Below are positions 35,250-45,955 of a stretch of DNA of 64,000 nucleotides, piece after piece. A model generated the notes under the pieces. That model did no database searches. It was not told the origin of the DNA and saw only the letters and a program-made list of their open reading frames with translations. Location of the stretch: assembly GCF_036323735.1 (NCBI RefSeq), contig NC_086026.1, positions 48,824,039 to 48,888,038 on the forward strand, written 5' to 3'. The first letter of the stretch is position 1; the number at the start of each line of letters is the position of its first letter. Origin of the DNA: Rattus norvegicus. Lineage: Eukaryota; Chordata; Mammalia; Rodentia; Muridae. The translations under genes and the position numbers were made by a program.

Positions 35250-35700
35250 TTAAATATTGCGGAGAGATTTTTGGGACCACTTGGCAGGAATTTGACATTG
35301 GGCCAGGACAAGGAATTTAGCTCAGGCAAGAATCTGATTTTGGGTTAGAACAAAGAAGTAGGCTTCAGGCAATAGCATGCATGACTTTGTTCTAGGACAG
35401 GGAAATAGGCTCAGGTATCCTGGTCATCCTGATAAGCCCTTAGAAAGAGTGATCATTGTCTTGCTTGTTCCTTGACTATTTGTGTTTATTGTCTTGCTTG
35501 TTCCTTAACCTAGAACTGACATTATTTGCATATAATTAAGATGGTATAAAAGTAGACTAGGAAAAAATAAACTTGCCTCAGCCTCAGAACTGACTGGAAT
35601 CATACTACAATGTTGTCTAGCTCTTTTTTCTTTTTAATCCTCGCTCTTGTGCTGGAGAACTTGTTGACTGACTGAGCTGGCTTGGTCTAAAGATAATATT
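35250..35700 (+). mobile_element. Endogenous retroviral LTR (probable)
   Basis: Contains a TATA-like GGTATAAAAG at about 35550, AATAAA at about 35566 followed by a CTTGCCTCAGCCTCAGAACT R/U5-like segment, and an imperfect direct repeat of GTCTTGCTTGTTCCTT. Layout fits a rodent LTR on the + strand with no internal genes. Boundaries and class are not settled. Confidence 0.6.
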
Positions 35701-35739
35701 CAAAATTAATCAAAATAAGTAAATAAGAATACCACAAGG

Positions 35740-36280
35740 ACAAAAATGTAGAAAAGCCTGAAGGAAAGATGGTCCAGTGACAGGCTGTATTTGGGATCCA
35801 TCTCATGGGGGGTGAGGGTGAAGCACACCAAGGCCTGACACTGTTACTAATGCTATGATGTACTTATAAACAGGAGCCTAGCATGGCTATCCTCTGAGCA
35901 GCCCAACCAGCAGTTGACTGAAACAGAAGCAGATACTTACACCCAACCAATGGAATGAAATCGGCCCCCTCTATGGTTGAATTAGAGGAAAAATCAAAGA
36001 AGCTGAAGGGTAAGGTGTCCCCATAGGAAGACCAGTAGTCTCAACTAGCCTAAAACCCTAGGAGCTCCCATACAGTGAGATACCCACCAGACAGTATATG
36101 TAAACTGGTCTGAGGCTCCTAGCACATACATAGTAGAGGACTGCCTGGTCTGGCCTCAGTGGGGAAGCTGTATATAATCAAGAGACTTGAGGTCCCAGGG
36201 AATAAGGAGACCTGGTGTGTGTGTGGGGTGGGGAGCATACATCCACGATGTAAAGGGAATAATTAAAAAAAATAAAATAA
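35740..36280 (+). mobile_element. Second L1 3' UTR tail
   Basis: Parallel to 34740-35240 (shared GATGCTATGAT, AGGAGCCTAGCATGGCT and AGAGACTTGAGG segments) and ends in an A-rich AAAAAAAATAAAATAAAA stretch. Two related tails therefore lie in tandem around the LTR. Confidence 0.8.
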
Positions 36281-36740
36281 AATTTAAACAGATAATGTTG
36301 AGTATAAAAATTATGTGTCTGTACAAGACTGTTGTGTGATCATTTTGTAGATCAAATGAGAGTCGGGAATGTTACAATTTTTAAAGTATGCAGTTTGTGG
36401 AAATAAGGAAGATTTACTTCAGATGTTCACCAATCTTTGCACAATGGAACAAATTTACTAAAACTCCAAATGGTTGCCATATTTTTCTCCTAAAATATCC
36501 AACTTCTGTGTTTATTCTACCCATATCTCTGGACTTAGTAGCCTTCACATTCTTCCTGGCTTCCCTTCCTACTCATGGTTAATTTCAGTTTCTCCCCTTT
36601 GGTTTTATTCCCATAAATTTCCTTTTTGTTTTGTACAGATCACTAGCACACTTTTTAATTTCCTTTTGCTATTTCCCACCCAACATGTGCTTTCTTGTCT
36701 TATCAGAAAATAGAGATATGCTCTGATACTATCATGTTAG
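36281..36740. other. Unassigned AT-rich sequence
   Basis: No gene or repeat recognised. The frames at 36388 and 36474 are low-complexity and uninformative. Confidence 0.4.
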
Positions 36741-36755
36741 ACTCACTGGCTTTTT

Positions 36756-37067
36756 TTTTTATTAACTTGAGTATTTCTTATATACATTTCGAGTGTTATT
36801 CCCTTTCCCGGTTTCCCGGCAAACATCCCCCTCCCCCTCCCCTTCTTTATGGGTTTTCCCCTCCCCATCCTCCCCCCCTTGCCGCCCTCCTCCCAACAAT
36901 CTAGTTCACTGGGGGTTCAGTCTTAGCAGGACCCAGGGCTTCCCCTTCCACTGGTGCTCTTACTAGGCTATTCATTGCTACCTATGAGGTCAGAGTCCAG
37001 GGTCAGTCCATGTATAGTCTTTAGGTAGTGGCTTAGTCCCTGGAAGCTCTGGTTGCTTGGCATTGTT
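36756..37067 (-). mobile_element. Young L1 3' tail with 15-bp target-site duplication
   Basis: 312 bp of antisense L1 tail (TTATTCCCTTTCCCGG, GGGGGTTCAGTCTTAGC, AGTCCATGTATAGTC). The duplication ACTCACTGGCTTTTT lies at 36741-36755 and 37068-37082. Confidence 0.95.
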
Positions 37068-37082
37068 ACTCACTGGCTTTTT

Positions 37083-37384
37083 AACAACACACACCGAAAA
37101 TATCATCGCTATGAACTAATAACTATATTTTCTCCTTTATTGCTGACCAAGTGTCTAAAAAATCTTACTTGCCTCTTTGAATAGGCAGCTTGTCCACACT
37201 ACTACTCATCTCTTCATATACTTTCTTTCCCACTGTATATTGAAACACTGTTGCTTAAAATGGTTGCATTTTTCTTTACCTTAATGCATAGGCCACCTGT
37301 TTAAAATGACCAATGGAAACTTCAGTCATCATCTGCTACCTTGTCTCTCTCAAGTTTTATCTTATTTGGCATTCTTTTCCTATG
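37083..37384. other. Unassigned sequence within the split of duplicon B
   Basis: No gene or repeat recognised apart from the target duplication of the preceding L1 tail. Confidence 0.4.
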
Positions 37385-37500
37385 AACAGTGCCTCTCCGT
37401 CCTTTGTAGTACTAGGGATCAAACCCCAGGGCCATCTGCATGCTGTGCCATCACCTTAAAGATGAGCTGTCATCACCTGAAGATGAGCTGTCTCCCTACC
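37385..37500 (-). mobile_element. tRNA-derived SINE relic (ID/B4-like)
   Basis: AGTACTAGGGATCAAACCCC and GGGCCATCTGCATGCTGTGCCA match the reverse-strand text of an old ID or B4 head. A GATGAGCTGTC duplication follows. Diverged, with no clear target duplication. Confidence 0.5.
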
Positions 37501-38994
37501 AATTTTATTTATAATTTGATGCATGGTCTTATCAAATTCCCCAGGCTAACCTTGAATACAGTCCATCATGCTGTCATCTATCCATCGGGGCTACATTTAT
37601 TATCCTAACTTGTAGATTCCTAAGAAATTGAAAATAAAGCCTCCGACTTTCAGACCTAGTTCCTAAATTCTTTAAGTATGTTGAGTTCTTTTCCACCATA
37701 CACAGTGTATTTTCCAGTATTTACTAGTGCTGGGAAAATGGTTTTTCCTTTCCCATCCTTGCTGCTGGTTTATTCTGCAGATCCCAGCTAAAAGAACATT
37801 TTCAGAGTCATTAACCTTTTCACCTTCAGAGAGCCCTATCAGAGCATATAGGTCACTATGCAATAACTAAGATTTCAGAATTACTACCTTTTAAATCTCT
37901 AGTGACAGGTAAAGTATCTAAAATGAATGCTTGAGGTTTCAAGTGAAAATTCTTGAATATTCTCAGTCCATGAAAGTGTTCACAAAGGTTATTGAAATAA
38001 AACAACCTACCACAACACAATTAAACCAAGTTGTTAATGAGATTTTTTTGTCAATAGCATCGTCTTGGGATTAACACCCAAAGGATAGTAATGATTATTT
38101 AAAATCTCTTGTGTTGTGAGTTATTGCAGGTCCTGGAACCAAACAAGGAATTGATGCCATGAAGTCAAAGCACACTTAGATATATGGTATCCTACTAGAA
38201 AGTTATTCAAAGTAGAAGGGATTCTCAATTCTAACTTATAGACTGAAAGAAGGTGAGCTCCTCCCTTCTGCTACAGGTATGAAGGAAGACATCACTCAAC
38301 AGTGTCATCATCTTAGCTTTTCTATAGCTCAAACGTGCCCAGATATGTCCTCCACCTTTATTTTTAGTGTTAAGTCTCTCAATCATGAGGGTCATATTGT
38401 GGGGTGGGAGTGTACAGTTTTAGACAATAGATTATATGAGTTGATCTATAATTTAAGGGTTGCACTCTGTTGGAAAATTGAAAACTATGAAAATAAATCA
38501 GAACATTTCAAACTATGAAAACTAGAAAGGAGTATTTTTAAATGTCTACCTCTTCTCTTTAATGCAAATATGGTTTCAAATTAAACTTTGCAGACTGAAG
38601 TAGAGTCAAAAGTGATAAAATCTTTCTTTAGGGAGCTTCTCACTATCCCTCATGACCCAGGAAATAATCTGTAAAAATCAATGTATATGAGTGACTTAAA
38701 GAATCTTGAGAAGGGAGTTAAAGGAGATTTTTATATGATGACACATTCTTATGTTCACAGATGAACTTAAAAAATTGGATGCAGTTTTTCTTTGTTAAAG
38801 GCAAGAGGCAAGAAAGCTCCATGCCTTTTTAAATATATGTGATTTTATTGTTTAAAGACTGATCTGTAGCATCCTGGCTTTGACATCCTGTTGATTAACA
38901 AAGTGCTCTTGAGTTTGCTTTTTTGACCACCTACAAATCTTACAAATCTATAGTTTAACTCTTGTGACATGTATGACTAGTATTTTTTAATTTA

Positions 38995-39023
38995 GAATAA
39001 CAGGAATGGTGAGTTTTTGACAG

Positions 39024-39025
<2 letters not shown>
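38995..39025. other. Junction before the unit B microsatellite
   Basis: Aligns to 12475-12540 in unit A and shows that the two microsatellites occupy the same site. Confidence 0.5.

Positions 39026-39103
<78 letters not shown>
39026..39103. repeat. (TG)n(AG)n microsatellite
   Basis: GT run to about 39061 followed by a GA run to 39103. Paralogous site in unit A is (TC)n. Confidence 0.95.
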
Positions 39104-39107
<4 letters not shown>

Positions 39108-39479
39108 TTTCTGTCTGTGTATATGTCTATGATCTCTTGTATTACCTGGAGGTACATGTTATGTATCTAAACAACAGAGATAGGAGAAGCTCTGCTATGA
39201 CTCAAAAGGTTTGGCCATTATGCTGTTTTAAACTTCCTTCTTTCAACCCACAAGATTATCCTACGTAGCATCATAAATTCTCATGTTTCCAAAGAGGAGA
39301 GAGCATATATTTATACTGCTAAGAAAAAAAACATTTTGTGTAATAATTCAGCTTCCAGTTTCTCTAACAGTTATGCATAGAGATTATAGAGTCATGAGGT
39401 ACATCCTTTGGTGTTGTAATTTTGCTCTAATACTATAGCTTCTGATTATAATTACCCTCAATACTAGAAGCTGTTTGCT

Positions 39480-39940
39480 AATGTTTTTGGAAAAATAATT
39501 ATTCATTGTCTAAATTTGTTCTTGGACAATTTTACACCTGTGTATGATATGCCTTGATTATGCTCACACCCAACTCTTCTTTATCATTGTCCTACATCTA
39601 CTTCCCCCATCCTCACTACTCATTTCCAGAGTCTTCTTGTTCATTCTAGAACCACAATGGAGCATCTGGAATGATGGAATGGGATCATTTTGATAAAGAA
39701 CGAAGATACTAGCCTTGGAAGTTACTTTCTGGGTGAGATTGTAAAGTGCCCCATCTGAAATTGCCCTTGGAAATTATCTTCTGAGCAAGAATTTTAAGGA
39801 GCATTCTTAAAACATACCCCATCAGCAGGAAAGATAGTTTTCACTAGAACATCTCTCGATAAATATTAGTATCTTTTCTCTTCTAGCCCTATGATTTAAA
39901 CTCCTCTAATCCACACACATGATAAATTTCACCAGGAATT
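39480..39940 (+). promoter_or_regulatory. Conserved upstream block of OR gene 2
   Basis: Paralogous to the block before gene 1. The Olf/EBF-like TTGCCCTTGGA core is kept at 39761-39771, followed by a shared ATTATCTTCTG segment. As for gene 1, this could be intronic and merely conserved through recent duplication. Confidence 0.3.
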
Positions 39941-39951
39941 TCTTTTCACAG
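39941..39951 (+). promoter_or_regulatory. Putative 3' splice acceptor before OR gene 2 coding exon
   Basis: The sequence TCTTTTCACAG has its AG at 39950-39951 and the ATG follows after 28 bp. It is the counterpart of the acceptor before OR gene 1 and keeps its spacing. This supports an exon start at 39952, with the donor exon somewhere upstream. Confidence 0.6.
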
Positions 39952-39979
39952 ATACCTAGGAGCTGATTCATCCATAAAC

Positions 39980-40915
39980 ATGACAAACCACACTATGGTG
40001 ACAGAATTCACCTTGCTGGGTATCCCTGAAACACAGGGCCTGGAGAATGTCTTGCTCTTCCTGTTCTCAACTTTGTATGCCTGTGCTCTGCTGGGAAACT
40101 TGCTCCTTCTTACTGCAGTCATCTCTTCCCCACAACTCCACACTCCAATGTACTTTTTCTTGGGCAACCTCTCCATCTTTGATATGGGTTTCTGTTCCAC
40201 TACAGCCCCAAAGATGTTGTCATATCTATCAGGATGGGGTGGAGGGATCTCTTTTCAGGGATGTGTTGCTCAGCTCTTCTTCTATCATTGTCTGGGTTGC
40301 ACAGAGTGTTTCCTATACACAGTCATGGCCTATGACCGCTTTGTTGCCATATGCTTCCCTTTGAGATACACAATCATCATGAACCACAGAGTATGCTGTG
40401 TCTTGGCCACAGGGAGCTGGATGAGTGGCTGTGTGCACGCCACTATCCTAACTTCCCTCACTTTCCAGTTGCCTTACTGTGGCCCCAGCAAAGTGGGCTA
40501 TTATTTCTGCGACATGCCTGCAGTGTTACCGCTTGCCTGTGAGGACCACTCTCTAGCACAGAGGGTAGGCTTTACAAATGTTGGTCTTTTGTCTCTCATT
40601 TGCTTTTTCCTCATCCTTGTGTCCTACACTCGAATTGGGATCTCTATCTCAAAAATCCGCTCAACGGAAGGCAGGCAGAGAGCGTTCTCCACCTGCAGTG
40701 CCCACCTCACAGCCATTATCTGTGCTTATGGGCCAGTCATCATCATCTACCTGCAGCCCAACCCTAGTCCATTGCTTGGTGCAGTTATTCAAATTTTGAA
40801 CAATCTTGTGACACCGACTATCAACCCATTGATCTACAGTCTGAGGAATAAGGATGTGAAAGCAGCCCTGAGACATGTGTTTCTTAAGAGAAGTCTCAGT
40901 TTGGAAAGCAAATGA
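39980..40915 (+). CDS. Olfactory receptor, OR10D-like (gene 2), intact single coding exon
   Basis: Second odorant receptor GPCR, 311 codons, a paralogue of the gene at 13521. Hand alignment is gap-free up to the C-terminus, with about 35 differences. Differences cluster in TM1 (residues 28-52), TM3, extracellular loop 2 and around residues 265-274, whereas the DRY region (MAYDRFVAICFPLRY, 116-130), the SYTRIG to RAFSTCSAHL stretch and the TM7 PLIYSLRN motif are identical. It keeps the family's TM3 sequence GCTECFLY, including E109, and the NHT glycosylation site at 3-5. A conserved acceptor AG ends 28 bp before the ATG. It lies in duplicon B, about 26.5 kb after gene 1 and in the same orientation, so it arose by tandem duplication. 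The C-terminus differs after LSLE and ends three residues earlier than gene 1. No stop or frameshift was seen, so it is probably functional. Confidence 0.95.
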   Translation: MTNHTMVTEFTLLGIPETQGLENVLLFLFSTLYACALLGNLLLLTAVISSPQLHTPMYFFLGNLSIFDMGFCSTTAPKMLSYLSGWGGGISFQGCVAQLFFYHCLGCTECFLYTVMAYDRFVAICFPLRYTIIMNHRVCCVLATGSWMSGCVHATILTSLTFQLPYCGPSKVGYYFCDMPAVLPLACEDHSLAQRVGFTNVGLLSLICFFLILVSYTRIGISISKIRSTEGRQRAFSTCSAHLTAIICAYGPVIIIYLQPNPSPLLGAVIQILNNLVTPTINPLIYSLRNKDVKAALRHVFLKRSLSLESK

Positions 40916-40948
40916 AAACATCCAATCTTGACTTAACAATTGCACCAC

Positions 40949-42029
40949 TCAATAGGGCAGATTTGCATCTACAATTTATTTCATAACCCACATTAGCATC
41001 TATAACGTCCAAAGCATATTAAATTGAAATGTACATTACATCAGCTTACGACTTCCTTCACTGTTTGAAGATACATGTTTATTTTATATTTCCCTGTGTT
41101 TTATAATGAAGTATAAGTGATAACAGCTCTTAGCAGATGCTGTGTTGTCTTTTATGTTGTGTATATTGGCTCCCATCACAACTATCTTATCAAGTATTTG
41201 TTAGTCTTCTAACTGTTTACGATGATTAAGAAACATATTTATTCTCTCAAATCTACCGAACTGTAATTTTACATACTTTTTAAAATAGAAAAGGTAAGCT
41301 CCAGTTTTTTACTAGAAACTCCTAAATTCATACAGAATGTAAGTTATACTTAAAATGAGCTCTTTGAGGCATAAAGGTTTGCATGATCTCAAACTTGTTT
41401 CTTGTGCATATCTTATTTTGCAACCCAGATATGTTTCTTGTGCTGTAATTCTACTCCAAAAAGGCACATACATGGATTATTTCTCATTAGGTGTTTAAGA
41501 AATCCATGTTGATTTTTTGCAAACTTGGCTCAAATCAGAGAAAAGAATTAAATTGAGATACATTTAAAAATTTCAAGAACTAGAACAATGGTTAATGCTT
41601 AATGTATCTTAATCAGGTAGCTATAAGTCTCTAAGGGAAAATATGTATGTTTCTCTCCTTTTCGTAGCATTTACCTTTCTCTAATCTCTGTACTCCAAAA
41701 TGGCAATAAATATATAGATACAGTTTATTTAAACCCTAGTTAAATTTTAATTAACATATTCTTTTTTATTGTACTGGTTTTACTAGTCACTTAATTTTTT
41801 ATATCTGCCAACTATTCAGTGATTTTATTGAATCTATAGCTATTTCTATTTTGAAAGAAGATATAAATAAATTATGGATAGGATGGATACAAAGAAGAAA
41901 AGAGACATCGAGCTGTGATGCAGAAGAAAATTATTACTGCACAATGGAAAGATTAGTGTGTGGTGTGTGTTTTTTATTACAGTTCTGTCTATGAACACAG
42001 GCAGTTGAGACTTCTTTCACAACTGGAAA

Positions 42030-42036
<7 letters not shown>
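40949..42036. other. Non-coding 3' flank of OR gene 2
   Basis: Aligns to the flank of OR gene 1. No gene recognised. Confidence 0.5.

Positions 42037-42083
<47 letters not shown>
42037..42083. repeat. (CA)n microsatellite
   Basis: Nearly perfect CA run with one CATA interruption near its start; no counterpart at the matching site in unit A. Confidence 0.95.
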
Positions 42084-42086
<3 letters not shown>

Positions 42087-42496
42087 CTTGTGTTAGAAAA
42101 TATTCTATCAATGTTCTATGATGTACTGTCAAAATCTCTAAAATGAGATATTATGCTGCATAAGCAATCAGCCATTTCCTGCTAGAAATCAAATAAGCAC
42201 TAGTATAATACAAGAAAGCCTAGGTCCTTTCAAAAGGCCACAATTAATTTGAAATATTAGTTCTCAGTTTTATGCCCTCTTGTATATTTAGCATAAATAC
42301 TGAAAGTGGAGTAACTGCCCATTTTATCAGAAGGTTATAATTTAAAACAAACTGTTTCTCAGGAACCACCACAGTCAGTCCTATCTCATACTCCTACCCT
42401 TTCCTTTCTGTACCTGCCTTCAGGATTGCATGCTAAAGAGACATGTTTTACAGACTTACCTCTTTTTTCTTCTTTTACTTTTTTCTACATTTATTC

Positions 42497-42498
<2 letters not shown>

Positions 42499-42551
<53 letters not shown>
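42499..42551. repeat. (TG)n microsatellite
   Basis: Perfect TG run at the site that in unit A is (TG)n(AG)n(G)n. Confidence 0.95.
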
Positions 42552-42553
<2 letters not shown>

Positions 42554-43211
42554 AGGTATACATGTGCATGCAACTGAGAAAGAGAGAGGGTTGCAATTTG
42601 GGTTTTGTGCTTTTACAACTTGTCGCTTCACAGCAAAAGTCAATAATACCACATATTTAGTTAGAATGTTACAAGGGAAAGTTTTATTGAATCATACCTT
42701 AAGATTTTCCTCTAATCCACAGTAAGTTGCTGTTGTTTCTCTCTGTCAGTAGTTTCATGGTCAGACTTGGAGTCTAAGAACCTGTATACCAACACTAATT
42801 TAATTTAGGAAATCATTGAGGGTGGTTACCAGCTTTCTGGTTTGCAGTTCACTTCTTATTCCTCACCAAGTTCCAATTCCAGCAGAAAAACTTGTAAGTT
42901 ACTATGGCACTATACACAACATCTAACCAAACAACACTGATCATCCTCCTGGCAAGTCATTATTACAAAAACATTTTATTAAAGCACATCACTTTGTTAT
43001 AAGAAAATATCTCCATTAAAACAGTATTTTTTTTTATTTTTGGAAACAAGAAGTTAAGCATTTCTAAGTATAGCGTATACACTGAAAAGAAATATTTTTG
43101 ACTATTCTGATGAATCCTACATAGACTAAATAGTATTGAAATTTAATGAACTAGACAAAAATATAGAAAAGGTACTATATATTTATTACAAAAGATTCAT
43201 ATTCCTCTCTC

Positions 43212-43260
43212 TGTGTGTGTGTGTGCGTGTGTGTGTGTGCATGTGGGCATGTATGTGTAT
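43212..43260. repeat. Interrupted (TG)n repeat
   Basis: TG repeat interrupted by CG, CA and GG dinucleotides, specific to unit B. Confidence 0.85.
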
Positions 43261-43835
43261 ACAGTCATACTTCCCATTATGCTACATCTTGAGTCATTTT
43301 TTCACCACTGGTAAAGTTATTTATCATTTGTTTAATGTGTTATCTAAAAAATATTACTCAACCAGAAAGGTATTTCACTTTGTACATTAAAAAATTATCT
43401 TTAAAGTCTTTGTGAAGGGATGTGTAGTGATTATTTCAATGGCCTGTTAAACATACACAAGTTTGCTTGAATCATTAATGTATGCTTCTCAACCAACAGT
43501 TGGATATATAGTCTAATAGAACCCTAGTGAACTATGAATATTACATGTCAAGAGTGAAGTTAATACTCTGATCCCTCACAATTTAGCTATGTCTACCATA
43601 CATGTGCCCAGAATATTTACTATACATTTAAGCTGAAGAGAATTATTCAGTCCCAAGGACCATCCTTGACTTGGAGAGGGGTTCTTGAGGATATAGTGTT
43701 TAGTAGCAGCAATAAATCATGGGGACAAGCTGACAGCTCTGTGTTTTCTTTGAGATGGCTCCCTAGACAGTTCTCTGCTATAGACAACTCATTCTTGCTA
43801 GAAATCATTCTAAATGCTCTCTTAATAGTTCATTA

Positions 43836-44010
43836 GTCATGCAACCAAAGTCAGGAAAGGTGCTAGAAAAAATTCTTGGATTTTCTGACCAAAGTCAGAA
43901 AACCTGCTAAAAAAATTCTTCTTGAGTTATAAGACCAACATCATAAAATCTGGAAAAAAAATTCCTCAGTTTTCTTACCAGAGTCAGAGAATCTTTCAGA
44001 CAAAATCCAA
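43836..44010. repeat. Degenerate tandem repeat, about four 44-46 bp units
   Basis: Each unit carries an ACCAAAGTCAG-like start (43844, 43888, 43934, 43977) followed by an A-run and TTCTTG/TTCCTC. Spacings are 44, 46 and 43 bp. Not a recognised satellite; no coding frame survives across the array. Confidence 0.7.
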
Positions 44011-45000
44011 AGAGAAAACTTCAATAGCTCTCCAGAAAGCTCATATCTTGCAGACCAAAAGTCTAGTCTTTGATTTAAAATTCAATCATTTACCTAAGTT
44101 CCCTTTGATTTCTCATGAGTCAGAATTTTATGATCTTAACCCCTTGATTCCTAGAAGATAATAAGTACCTTTTTTAACATGGCAGATGACTTCAGAGATC
44201 TGTTTGCCTTTGTAAGCACAAACAATAAGCTAGCTAGATAGGATTCCATCCTGATATTACAATTCTCACCACACTAGGATGTAAATTCTCTCTGTTCCAG
44301 GCTGACCTTCAGAAATCTACTTGCCTTTGTATCTTTCTGAGAAGCTGGCTCATTAGTGTAACTACATTTGTTCTTTTAGGTCCATTAAGCCTCTCATACA
44401 ATTCATGTTATGAGAAATTATATATTCTTGAACTCATACTTTCAGAGTTCTCTCCCAGAGCCTTTAAGGCTGTCATGAAGGACACATCATTTACCATTTT
44501 GCTGAGACACATCCTCACCTCCTAGACTCATGCTGCTTCTAATTATAATGGAGTCATAAACCTTGGCAGGGAGAACATTCCCTGATAACTTTGTTAGGAG
44601 AGCATTTCCTGAAGGAGGAATTATATACATTATTATAAAAACAAGCCTTATGCCTAGGAACCATTAGCCCTCATGGAGACCCACACCCTGCTAGCTCTGC
44701 TCCAGGAGTGGGAACTGTGACATATAGTCTCTTCTGTATGACCACGCAATCCAGTGTATCCTCTACTTTACAATTAAATGCTAACAGCTCATGCATGTTT
44801 GATGGTAGACATATTGCACTCATGATAGGAGATGGAATCATGCCTGAGAGTTCAGGGTTTCTTCTGTTCCCTTATTTTGTGAAAGAGCCTCACACTGAAT
44901 CTCAGTACTTTGAAAAACAAGCCAATCTATCTGTCAGCCTGACTATGAGAGGAAGTAGTCATAAGAAGAAAAACAAAATCATTTATTCAGGGCAATAGTT
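44011..45000. other. Unassigned sequence with possible B1-like fragments
   Basis: Two short pieces (TTCAGAGATCTGTTTGCCTTT near 44192 and CCTTCAGAAATCTACTTGCC near 44307) resemble the core of an old antisense B1. The rest is not recognised; a 96-codon frame at 44708 has no known domain. Confidence 0.35.
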
Positions 45001-45002
45001 CA

Positions 45003-45034
45003 TGTGTGTGTGTGTGTACGTGTGTGTTTGTGTG
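45003..45034. repeat. (TG)n microsatellite
   Basis: Short interrupted TG run at the T-rich end of the following antisense L1 tail. Confidence 0.85.
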
Positions 45035-45035
45035 A

Positions 45036-45955
45036 ATTTTTTTTACATTCTGACAGTAGTTTATGCTCCCTTTTCTCCTCCCAGTCTCCCCCTACCCCTT
45101 TCCTTCTTATCCACTCCTCCTTTGTTTTTCAGAAATGGGGAGACCTCCTATAGATACCAACTTGCCAAGGCATATCAAGTTGCAGTAAGACTGAAAACCT
45201 CTCTCCTATCAAGGGGAAATGAGACAACCCAGCAGGAAGAAAGGATGGCAAAGGCAGGTAAGAGAGTTAGAGACAACCCTGATCCCACTATTAGGAGCCC
45301 CACAAGAAGACCAAGGCACACAAATGTAACATAAGTGCAGAGATCCTAGATAAGTCTCATGAAGGCTACACGAATAGCTGTTCAGCCTCTATGAGCCCCT
45401 ATGAGCCCAGATTAGATGATTCTATGAGTTATGTTATCCTTATGTTATCTTATGTTATCCTTAACCCTTCTGGCTTCTTCAATCTTTCCCTCCCCTCTTC
45501 ATCAAGATTCCCCAAGCTATGCCTAATCATCCACTACAGGGACTCTGCATTTTTTATATCAATCACTGACTGACTCCTCTCTAATGACAACTGAGCTAGG
45601 CATATGTCTATGAGTATAGTAAAATATTGTTAGGAGTCATTTTCTAACCTAAGTCTCTGAACTTTTCAGCATTTGGGCCCTGACCCTCCAGACAATGTCA
45701 GGACTGGGCTCCTTTTTGGATGTATGAGTGTCAAGCTGAACCAGTCATTGGCTGGCCACTCCCACAGTCCTGTGCCACCTTTATGCAAGCACAAATTACA
45801 AGGTGGACAAGTTATCAGGAGAAGGCTTTGTGCCTTAGTTGGTGTCCCAGGTCTATCACTGGATGTCTTGCCTGGTTACAGGAGATGGCACGTTCAGGCT
45901 CTGTACCTCTCATGGCTAAGAGTCTTAGCTACATGAGGAGACAGTTTTTACAGTG
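45036..45955 (-). mobile_element. Lx-like L1 3' UTR tail
   Basis: Antisense 3' UTR related to 17047-18220 (GGCATATGTCTATGAGTATA, GTTGGTGTCCCAGGTCTATC). Contains a short internal duplication around 45385-45465 (CTATGAGCCC twice, TTATGTTATC several times). Confidence 0.75.

Larger units (their letters stand above)
37490..43690. repeat. Segmental duplication unit B, second part (contains OR gene 2)
   Basis: Homology with A resumes at about 37510, matching about 11190, and runs through the upstream region, the OR gene and the 3' flank to about 43500 (16540 in A). Shared microsatellite positions at 39026 against 12543 and at 42499 against 16129 confirm colinearity. Apart from the OR gene, the sequence is non-coding. 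Confidence 0.8.

Noticed and set aside
39026..39103. Possible CRISPR-like or satellite array
   Set aside because: Simple dinucleotide repeats without spacers; the genome is mammalian.
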